A stretch of DNA of 21,727 nucleotides from Betaproteobacteria bacterium (GTDB lineage Bacteria > Pseudomonadota > Gammaproteobacteria > Burkholderiales > Casimicrobiaceae). Positions 10,101-17,021 of this stretch are shown piece by piece; the stretch's first letter is position 1; every line of letters begins with the position of its first letter. The translations under genes and the position numbers were made by a program. The stretch covers positions 1 to 21,727 of the forward strand of contig JADIZG010000019.1 in the NCBI GenBank assembly GCA_016704895.1, given 5' to 3'. The notes beneath the pieces were generated by a model. The model was not told the DNA's origin. It saw only the letters and a list, made by a program, of their open reading frames with translations, and ran no database searches.

Positions 10101-10466
10101 ATGCCCTTCGGCAACGTCAACGGGACGATCGAGCCGCTCGCGATGGGCGTTCCGGTGGTCACGCTGGTCGGCCGCCGGCACGGCGAGCGCACGTCGTACT
10201 CGATCCTCTCGAACCTGGGCGCGACCGCGACGATCGCGCAATCGGGCCGCGAGTACGTCAACCTTGCGGTGCGGTTGGCGGAGGACGCGTCGTTCGCGGC
10301 GGAGGTGCGCGAGACGATCGCGCGCGGACTCGAGTCGTCGCCGCTCGTCGACGGCGCCGCGCACACGCGCCATCTCGAGGCCGCCTACCTCGCGGCGATT
10401 GGCGAAGTCGTGCCCCAGGCGCTCGCGGACGCCGGGCAGGCATCCCTCCGGCATTCGGGTGACTGA
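7086..10466 (+). CDS. Giant TPR protein with C-terminal GT41 (OGT-like) domain and a degenerate internal GT-like segment
   Basis: Predicted cytoplasmic GT41 glycosyltransferase of 1126 aa, well above the 650-750 aa of its neighbours. It reads as helical TPR-like repeats (about 25-270), then an alpha/beta segment (about 283-395) resembling the first half of a GT41 domain (LRVAVLASPD, VVVDAVGLG) without its active-site residues. A second TPR array (about 425-660) and a complete GT41 domain (about 746-1110) follow. Catalytic-domain landmarks are RIGYLSADLRNHV with H765 at the conserved His position, LVDLQTHT, K932 in TPMKLS, and the FGNVNGTIEPLAMGVPVVTL nucleotide-binding block. ATG 7086 is preceded by a strong ribosome site inside the repeat; ATG 7131 is the alternative (1111 aa) and would exclude repeat-derived residues. 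The stop overlaps the next gene by 8 nt. GT41 assignment is firm; sugar and acceptor are unknown. Confidence 0.9.
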   Translation: MSAAGPSRGARPLPAMPGRQVDWVARGREHQWQSRPIHALFCFTRAIAERPARANARFHLGEVLWQLGLTGAAKAAWREATAVAPKHLASWLAFTEACLASGDAVEASAAIDVALALEPGNPPARTLRLLTSAALGDPNADWGAFAEAVRSDPGLVAAPARAQLIAAAVDRTAGLPGQQAFFEVLASMPARVPLELLASLVAHGVESSATPAVVASLDTALDEARRRDAVPGAHDAFRRLARAAQSLGRGEAARHLAAAYARACATRFAPAVPLAWPRRTAGAALRVAVLASPDASPAAIAALAALSAPGYDVTLVVLASPDDAKPFAASLPFVAQVVIAAGAVPDPAGARLLASRDPDVVVDAVGLGAATGPWLAQRPGRAIWTLADHEPPLADRRIDASPSALAAARAGRSRPVQGTLTKEVLVARWEAGLRAHQSGEVDAARAAYSALIDDQPDYAPALHFRARLEWDAGDLDAAARDLASALDAAPGYADARVDASRLALERQQPLVAIALAKAGLEREPTHLGLLRALGHALLRLGDGAAAAEAFQRASMLQPFDAETQYNLGVAQQLAGDVKAAVQSYRHASAFDPSFVDAAFNLGVLYQQQGRAADALAAYRQVLDRDPARDAAWKNVGEVLREEGRLDEWAANFRRFEAACPGSLLLAAQALEVCQFTADFPRLDRYLDGLRQERFRAATETTLVDALEELLYLLLFFDVEPSVLHRFAQTYDQACRRVYGVPHARPVTRKPGRLRIGYLSADLRNHVMGKMMWEAVRRHDRERFDVHFYSMSDVRDRWTQRFEGAATAFRDVSGLVDREAARVIDGDDLDLLVDLQTHTKGARPGILALKPARVQITHVASAGTLGLSAIDYKLTDAWADLPEAQEHQIEPLLAMSGCVYPYRAVESAKVPRARKRSRSPRTFVIGAFVTPMKLSRRCLSLWKEIADRLPRARFAFSPIRPGHRPVYERLAVAAGIPADRLLYLPQGRNDAENQARYRVVDVVLDPMPFGNVNGTIEPLAMGVPVVTLVGRRHGERTSYSILSNLGATATIAQSGREYVNLAVRLAEDASFAAEVRETIARGLESSPLVDGAAHTRHLEAAYLAAIGEVVPQALADAGQASLRHSGD

Positions 10467-12564
10467 CCAGCGGATTCGAGCGGTCCGGGCGTCGATCGAC
10501 CGCGGCGACGGGGCCGGGGCGGTACGCATGGCGGGTGCGATCGTCGACGATGCCCGAGTGTCGCCGCTCATGCGCTCGCTCGCGCTGCGCCTGCGCGCGG
10601 AAGCCCGCGGACTCCTGGGCGATCCCGCGGCCGCGCTCGGCGACGCACGCCGGGCGGCGGAACTCGTTCCGGGCGATGCGCGCGCCTGGAACGCACTGGG
10701 CATCGCGGCCGCGGATGCGGGCGAGCACGCGGACGCGGTCGAGGCGTTTTCCCGCGCAGCGTCGGTCGACGCGACCTATGCGCGTGCCTGGAACAATCTC
10801 GGCAATGCGTTGCGGACCGTCGGCCGCGCGGACGATGCGCTCGCGGCGTTCGAGCGCGCGGTCGGTGCCGACGCTCGCTATGCGCACGGATGGGCGAATC
10901 TGGCGGTCGCCCGGCGCGACGCCGGCGACGAGAGCGGCGCGATCGATGCCGCGAAGCGCGCGCTCGCGCTCGACCCGCGGCAGCGCACGGCACGACTGTT
11001 GCTGGCGGGCATCGACCGGCGATCCGGGCGGCTGGACGCCGCGATCGACGCGTACGAGGGCGCGCTTGCGGAACGGCCCGACGACGCGCCGGTTCGATTC
11101 GCGCTCGCCGGGGCGCTGGCCGAGCGCGACGACCTGGATGCGGCGAGGGCGGCTTACGAACATGCGGCCCGGTCATCCCCCCGTCTCCTGCGCGCGCACC
11201 TCGGGGCGGCGCTGACGCTGCCGATGATCCCTGCCTCGCTTGCATCGATCCGGGAGGCGCGGGCGGCGTTCGCCGCCGGACTCGAGCGGCTGCGCGGCGA
11301 GCTGCCCGCCGTCGCGGCGACGATGCCCCAGGCGCAGGTGCTGAGGGAACTGTGCTGGACCAATTTCCTGCTGGCCTACCAGGGCGAGGACGACCTCGAC
11401 CTGCAGTCGGCCTATGGCGACCTCGTCGCGACCACGCTCGCGGCGTCGCACGGTCCCGCGATCGCGAAGGTCCCGGCCCCGCGCGCGGCGCTCGGGCGCA
11501 GGCGCGTCGCATTCGTGTCCGCGTTCTTCCGCGACGGAACCGTCGGGCGGTATTTCGAGAGCTGGATCACGGGGCTGGACCGGGATCGGTTCGAGGTCGT
11601 GGTCCATCAGCTCGGGGCGTCGAGCGACGAGCTCACCGGACGACTGCGCGATGGCGCGGCGAAGTTCGTCGCGCACCGTGCGCGGGAGCCGGCCGACATC
11701 GCTTCCGCGATCGTCGAGGACGCGCCCGATTGCGTCGTCTATCCCGAGCTCGGCATGGATGCGACCACGTTCGCGCTCGCGGCGCTGCGCCTCGCGCCGG
11801 TGCAGTGCGCGGGCTGGGGCCACCCGGTCACGTCCGGGCTGGCGACGATCGACCTCATGTTCACTGCCGGGGCGATGGAGCCCGCGAATGGCGATGCGCA
11901 CTACCGGGAGCGCTTGATACGTCTGCCGGGGCTAGGCACGCGCTATTCGCAACCCGTTCCGCCTTCGCGCGTCGCGCGCGAATCGCTCGGCCTGCCGGTC
12001 GGCCCCGCGCTTTTCCTGGTCCCGCAGTCGCTGTTCAAGCTGCACCCGGACGACGATCGCCGGATCGCGCGCGTGCTCGCCGCCGCCAAGGGGAGTCGAG
12101 TCGTCGCGTTCGCCGGTCGGCATCCGAAGCTCACCGCGGCCTGGCGGGCGCGCCTCGACCGCGAGCTCGACGCCGGAGGCGTGGACGCAGGCCGCGTCGT
12201 CGTGCTGCCCCAGGTCGACCACGACGACTACCTTCGCATCAACCTCGCGTGCGACGCGATGCTCGACAGCGTGCGCTGGTCGGGGGGGAACACGAGCCTC
12301 GATGCCATCGCCTGCGGCCTGCCGATCGCGACGTGCCCGGGAGCCTTCATGCGCGGCCGGCAGAGCGCGGGGATGCTGGAGCTGATCGGCGCTGCGGACC
12401 TGGTTGCGGCCGACGAGGACGCGCTCGTCGCGAATGCGGTTCGACTTGCCGAGGATGCGCCGTGGCGTGCCGAGCTCTCGGCCCGCATGCGCGACGGATC
12501 GAAGGCGCTGTTCGACGACGTCGAACCCGTCGCGGCACTCGCGGCAGCGCTCGACGGTCGCTGA
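10459..12564 (+). CDS. TPR / GT41 (OGT- or HMW1C-like) glycosyltransferase with altered active-site His
   Basis: 701 aa from GTG 10459, chosen because it gives an 8-nt overlap with the upstream stop and TPR-like helices begin soon after. Residues about 40-250 are TPR repeats (for example WNALGIAAADAGEHADAVEAF). The GT41-like catalytic half runs from about 347 to 695. It shows YPELGMD, QCAGWGHPVTSG, K527 in SLFKLHPDD (UDP-phosphate Lys), and GGNTSLDAIACGLPI (nucleotide binding). The loop that carries a His in most relatives reads FFRDGTVGRYFE here, with Gly360 where His is expected. It may therefore be catalytically altered, or use another residue. It is the last gene of the plus-strand operon and ends only 16 nt from the convergent 12581 gene. 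The family call is good; the activity is uncertain. Confidence 0.87.
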   Translation: MTDQRIRAVRASIDRGDGAGAVRMAGAIVDDARVSPLMRSLALRLRAEARGLLGDPAAALGDARRAAELVPGDARAWNALGIAAADAGEHADAVEAFSRAASVDATYARAWNNLGNALRTVGRADDALAAFERAVGADARYAHGWANLAVARRDAGDESGAIDAAKRALALDPRQRTARLLLAGIDRRSGRLDAAIDAYEGALAERPDDAPVRFALAGALAERDDLDAARAAYEHAARSSPRLLRAHLGAALTLPMIPASLASIREARAAFAAGLERLRGELPAVAATMPQAQVLRELCWTNFLLAYQGEDDLDLQSAYGDLVATTLAASHGPAIAKVPAPRAALGRRRVAFVSAFFRDGTVGRYFESWITGLDRDRFEVVVHQLGASSDELTGRLRDGAAKFVAHRAREPADIASAIVEDAPDCVVYPELGMDATTFALAALRLAPVQCAGWGHPVTSGLATIDLMFTAGAMEPANGDAHYRERLIRLPGLGTRYSQPVPPSRVARESLGLPVGPALFLVPQSLFKLHPDDDRRIARVLAAAKGSRVVAFAGRHPKLTAAWRARLDRELDAGGVDAGRVVVLPQVDHDDYLRINLACDAMLDSVRWSGGNTSLDAIACGLPIATCPGAFMRGRQSAGMLELIGAADLVAADEDALVANAVRLAEDAPWRAELSARMRDGSKALFDDVEPVAALAAALDGR

Positions 12565-12580
12565 TCGCGCGCGGGGTCCG

Positions 12581-14751
12581 TCAGTCGATCGGCGTCTCGG
12601 CCCAGGCGCGTTCGACGACGGCCTCGAATGCGCGCGCGTAGGCGTCGAGGTCGAAGTAGGGCAGCCGCGAGCGGTTCGCTCGAAGTCTCGCGGACAGCTC
12701 GCCCAGGCGCGCGCGATCCGAGCCCAGCGCGATGGCGCCGTCCACGTAGTCCTGCAGACTGTTCGCCACGAGCTCCGGCAGGCCCGCCGCGATCACCTGG
12801 CTCGCGGACGCGCGCGACGCGAACGTCCGTCCGGCCTGCGCCAGGACCGGCAGCCCGGCGGAGAGCGCGTCGTTCACCGTCGTGTGCGACCCGAACGGCC
12901 AGGTGTCCAGGTAGAGGTCGGCGAGCCGGTAGCGGGCGAGGTAGCGGGGCACCGGCTCGTTCCGGGCGATCAGGAGCCGCGCGGGATCGACGCCGAGCGA
13001 CTCCGCCCGCAGGTGCAGCCTCCGCGCCGCCACGCCGCCCATCGTTCGCATCCAGAGGATCGATCCGGGCACCGCGCGCAGGATCTCCATCCACGCGTCG
13101 AAGCGCTCGGGAAGGATCTTGTAGGCGGCGCTCATGACCGCGTAGACGAGTGCGTGCTCGGGCAGGCCGTAATCCGATCGGGAGATCGAAACGTCGTCGT
13201 CGGCGTGGTCGCCGCACCGGGGCATGTAGCATGGTTCGAGGTAGAGCGGACGCTCGACGTAGGCGTCGACGAGGTCCGGAGGGATGCAGTACGCGTCGGC
13301 CACGATCCAGTCCACGGCCGGGTTGCCGAGCGTCCCCGTGTAGCCGAGGTAGTTGACCTGCACGGGCGCGGGTCGGAGCGACAGCGTCGACAGGTTCGCG
13401 CCGGCCGTGTGGCCGGTCAGGTCGATCAGGACGTCGATCCGATCGGCGCGGATCGCCTCGGCGACTTCCCGCGCATCGACGACGGGGAAGGACCGGAAGC
13501 GATCGCACGCCCTCCGGATCCTTGGCTGGATCGCATCGTCGACGTCCTTCTCGGTGGAGAAGGCGCACACCTCGTACCGCGTCCGGTCGAGGCGTTCGAT
13601 GAGCCCGACGACGAGCCGGCCCACCGGGTGGCTGTGAAAGTCCGCGGACAGGAAGCCGACGCGCAGTTTCCCGGGCTCCATTCGACGTGCGGGCCGCAGG
13701 GGGCTCGCCGGAAGGAACTCGTGAGCGGTCCATCGCACGGCGAGGGAGCGCTCGAAAGCGGGGTCGTCGCTGATCGCCTGAACGGGAAAGGGCATGGCGA
13801 TGGCCCCGGCGCTCTTGGTCGCCCGAGGATCGAGTCCAGGATGCTGCGGCGGAGCTCGTCGAAACGGTCCCAGACGCACTCGTGGCCGCATGCGTGCAGC
13901 AGCATGCTCTCGGACGTATGGTCGTTCGGATCGAGCTCGATGGCCCTGGCGTACGCCATCGCCGCTCCGCCCCAGTTCTTGGCGGCGACACGGCAGCTGC
14001 CGAGATCGCGCCATGGCTCGGGGCGATCGGGAGACAGCTCCGTGGCGCGCAGCACGAGGGGTTCCGCCGCCATGAAGTTCCCGACGCTTCGCATCGAGAC
14101 GCCGTAGTTGGCCCAGATCTCGGCGGGCGCAACCGGCATTCGCTTGACGAGGCGTTCGAACTCCGGGATCGCTTCCTTGTGCCGACACTGCTGGTAGAGG
14201 TTCTGGGCCAGGTTCGCCATCGCGTTCACGTCATCGGGCGACACCTCGAGCGCGCGCCGGTAGCATCGCTCGGCGGCCGCGAGATCGCCGACCTTCTCTC
14301 GCGTGAGCCCCAGATTGTTGAGCAGCGCGGGATGGTCGGGCGCGAGCGCGAGCGCGCGCTCGAACAGCGCAACCGCCGCGCGGAACTCGCCCGCCTCGCG
14401 GCAGAATTCGCCCAGGAAGAACAGCGTCTCGGGATCGTCGGGCGCTTCGCGGTGCGCGCGCTCCCAGCATTCGCGCGATCGCGTGGCGTCGGTGGGTCGC
14501 AGCGCCTCGGCGAGGACCTTGAGCGCGGCGAAGTCCGCAGGCGTCTCGCCGTGATGCGCGACGACGATGCCGGCGGCTTCAGCATGCCGTCCGGCGCGGA
14601 GCGCAGCGCGGGCCATCGCGAGCGGATCCGCCGCATCGGGTGGCATCGGGGAGGGATCGGTCGCCGGCCGGGCGTCGCCGCCGTGGCACTGCTTGTAGCG
14701 CTTGCCGCTGCCGCAGGGGCACGGGTCGTTGCGTGACTTCGGCGGGTTCAT
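12581..14751 (-). CDS. SEC-C / TPR / GT41 glycosyltransferase, paralogue of the 851-3044 gene, one apparent frameshift
   Basis: Reconstructed 723 aa. SEC-C motif at residues 7-24 (C11-x-C13-x8-C22-H23), TPR array about 45-300, GT41 domain about 365-720. Active-site landmarks are GFLSADFHSHPVGRL with H375, K545 in AAYKILP, and FGSHTTVNDALSAG. The C-terminal half matches the 851-3044 product at most positions by eye, down to the final RAWAETP. The start ATG (14751-14749) overlaps the upstream stop as ATGA, so translation is coupled. The frame breaks once at about 13822-13836, between LRRSILDSIL and the downstream SAGAIAMPFPVQAI block. Adding one G to the GGG in ctcgggcgacc restores it. It is the last gene of the minus-strand operon. 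Predicted role: cytoplasmic O-glycosylation of a protein acceptor not present in the window. Confidence 0.88.
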
Positions 14752-17018
14752 CGAGAGGAGAGCCCGGTAGGCAGGTCGTCGAGCGCGCGCATGACGTCGG
14801 CGACGACCGGCGTCCAGTCGCCGGCCGCGCGCTGGCGGAACAGCGTCGCGGTCGGATACCAGCCGGTCGCCGTGCCGGCGATGCCCCACCGCCAGTCCGC
14901 GGCGCAAGGCAGCAGGATCCACACCGGCCGCCCGAGCGCGCCGGCGAGGTGCGCGATGCTGGTGTCGACGCTGACGACGAGGTCGAGGTTCTCGATCAGC
15001 GCGGCCTTGCGGTCGAAATCGTTGCGCGCGTCGAGGAGGTGCAGGCGGCTTGCCGCCGGGACGTGCGCGATCTGGTCCTCGCCATCCCCGCGCTGCAGCG
15101 AGTACCAGTCGACGTCCGTGCGCGCGAGGAGCGGCGCGAGCGCGGCGAGCGGGCAGGACCGGCGGCGGTCGTTCGCATGCGCCGGGTTGCCGGCCCATGC
15201 GAGCCCGGCTCGCAGGCGACCGAGTCGCTCGCCGAGCTCGCCGCGAACCTTCGACGCGAGCGCCGGATCGGCGTGCAGGTACGGGATCGCGGTGGGATCG
15301 CCCGACGGCGACGCGCCGAGGAGTCCCGGAAGCGATGCGAGCGGCAGCCACGCGTCGCAGCGGGGCCGCGCGTCCCGGGCGACGACCTCGGCGACGCCGG
15401 CAACCGTGCGCAGGAGGCCCGTGAGGCTCGGCGGCGCGCGCACGACGACGCGCGCGCCGCGTGCGGCGAGCGCGGATGCGTAGCGCGCGAACTGGAACGT
15501 GTCGCCCAGACCCTGCTCGCTCTCCACGAGGATCGTGCGGCCGCGAACGTCGAGCGTGTCGAGCCGCGGCACGCCGGGATCGGCGGCACGCCCGCCGAGC
15601 TCGGGGACCGACAGGCGCGCTTCGTAGTCGCGCCAGCCGCCGCGATCGCCGAGCGAGAGGCGTGCCATCGCGAGGTTCCATCGGATCCGATGGGCGTCGG
15701 GATCGACCGCGAGTGCGCGTCGGTACGCGTCGGCGGCCTCCTCCCGGCGGTTCTGCTCCTGCAGCGCGAGTCCGAGGTTGTTCAGCGCGCCCGTGTGATC
15801 GGGCGCGAGGGCTAGCGCGCGCCGGTAGCAGGCGATCGCGTCGTCGAACCGGTCCGATGCGGCGTACGCAAGTCCCAGGTGCACGTGGAAATCCGGTTCG
15901 TCCGGATGCGCGGCGACGGTGCGCTCGAGGCGGGGCATCGCTTCGCCGAGGTTGCCGCGATGCGTCGCGATCACGCCGAGGTAGTGATCCGCCAGCACGT
16001 TGCCGGGCGCGAGCGCGAGCGCCTCCCGGTAAGCGCGCTCGGCCTCGTCGAGGCGCCCGGCGCGGTGAGCCTCGGCGCCCGCGTGCACCAGTGCGGCGGG
16101 GTCGCGCGCGGAAGGCGCGCGCGCCGCGGCCCCCAGCGCCCCGTGGCATTGCTTGTAGCGCCTGCCGCTGCCGCAGGGGCAGGGATCGTTGCGCCCGACC
16201 GCCGGGCCGCGCGCGACGCCGCGCTCGGCGTCCGCCCGCACGCGCTCCGCCTCCTCGTGGCCCGCCTCCGCCGCGAGGATCCGGCTGGCGAGGGCGAGCG
16301 CGGCGCGCGACTGGCCCATCGCTGCGCAGTTGCGCATCAGCGAGAGCATCTGCGGCGATCGCGCGATGGCGTCGGAGAACGCCGGGACGAGCGCCGCGAT
16401 CTCGTCCTCGGGTACGGTGCGACAGAAGTTGAACAGGCCGTGGAAGCCGAACGGCCGGCCGACCGGATAGGCGACCTCGAACGAGAAGCGGCTCGCGAGC
16501 GCCTCGCTCGCGAATCGCAGGCCGTGACGCGCCTCGAGCCAGCCACGCTGGTGCACCCCGATCGTCTCGTCCTCGTTGCCCTGCAGGACGACGCGCGGAT
16601 CGGCGAGCGCGTCGAGGAGTCGGCGCGAGCGCAGCGAGAAGCCTCCGTTGCCCACGCGCGAGCCTTCGGGCTCCCACGGCCAGGGCGCGCCGATGTAGTC
16701 ACAGGCCAGGAACTCGCCGGTCCACGCGTCGGGATTCACGACGTAGCCGTCCCACTGCACCACGAGCGCGTGCGAGCTCTCCACGTGCCGGGCGAGTCCC
16801 TTGAGCATCAGGGTCGAGTACGCCTCCCGCGACGCGAGCGGTGCGATCTCGCGCGTCTCGACGCCGGGAGGCAGCGCGATCCCCGGAGGGAGCGCGTCGG
16901 TCAGGAACAGTGCACTACCGTACCGGATGCGCTCGCAGCAGCGCGCGATCGCCCGCGCCGCGAGGGCATGGTTGAGCGTGTCGGCGCAGACGAGCGTGAC
17001 GTCGGGCAGCTCGAGCAT
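14748..17018 (-). CDS. DUF5672 / SEC-C / TPR / GT9-like fusion protein
   Basis: Intact 756-aa fusion. Residues 4-215 match DUF5672, a putative glycosyltransferase-like domain: LPDVTLVCADT, LVVQWDGYVVNP, DYIGAPWPW, VGNGGFSLRSRRLL, FGFHGLFNF. A short helical linker is followed by a SEC-C motif at 276-293 (C280-x-C282-x8-C291-H292), then TPR repeats (about 305-450). The C-terminal domain (about 488-756) is of the ADP-heptose/LPS heptosyltransferase-like kind found on TPR proteins: ILVESEQGLGDTFQFARY, LAWAGNPAHANDRRRS, DLVVSVDTSIAHLAGALG, ADWRW, WYP. ATG 17018 starts 3 nt after the upstream stop, and the stop overlaps the next start as ATGA. The SEC-C motif lies at the seam between the two enzyme halves, as though a DUF5672 gene was joined to a SEC-C-headed TPR-GT gene. 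Likely cytoplasmic glycan or glycoprotein synthesis. Confidence 0.9.
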   Translation of the reverse strand: MLELPDVTLVCADTLNHALAARAIARCCERIRYGSALFLTDALPPGIALPPGVETREIAPLASREAYSTLMLKGLARHVESSHALVVQWDGYVVNPDAWTGEFLACDYIGAPWPWEPEGSRVGNGGFSLRSRRLLDALADPRVVLQGNEDETIGVHQRGWLEARHGLRFASEALASRFSFEVAYPVGRPFGFHGLFNFCRTVPEDEIAALVPAFSDAIARSPQMLSLMRNCAAMGQSRAALALASRILAAEAGHEEAERVRADAERGVARGPAVGRNDPCPCGSGRRYKQCHGALGAAARAPSARDPAALVHAGAEAHRAGRLDEAERAYREALALAPGNVLADHYLGVIATHRGNLGEAMPRLERTVAAHPDEPDFHVHLGLAYAASDRFDDAIACYRRALALAPDHTGALNNLGLALQEQNRREEAADAYRRALAVDPDAHRIRWNLAMARLSLGDRGGWRDYEARLSVPELGGRAADPGVPRLDTLDVRGRTILVESEQGLGDTFQFARYASALAARGARVVVRAPPSLTGLLRTVAGVAEVVARDARPRCDAWLPLASLPGLLGASPSGDPTAIPYLHADPALASKVRGELGERLGRLRAGLAWAGNPAHANDRRRSCPLAALAPLLARTDVDWYSLQRGDGEDQIAHVPAASRLHLLDARNDFDRKAALIENLDLVVSVDTSIAHLAGALGRPVWILLPCAADWRWGIAGTATGWYPTATLFRQRAAGDWTPVVADVMRALDDLPTGLSSR

Positions 17019-17021
17019 GCG

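Noticed and set aside
4650..10703. Very long minus-strand open frames opposite the GT2-GT4 and large TPR/GT41 genes
   Set aside because: They are antisense shadows of GC-rich codons; translations are Arg/Ala/Pro-rich without domains, and the plus-strand products carry full family motifs.
10890..12641. Long plus-strand frame overlapping the 10459-12564 gene
   Set aside because: Arg-rich low-complexity translation with no motif; shifted copy of the real GT41 frame.
14755..16677. Upstream part of a 1083-codon minus-strand frame over the DUF5672 fusion gene
   Set aside because: Only its downstream part, from the SEC-C start at 14751, is real coding; the rest is a shadow of the 14748-17018 gene.
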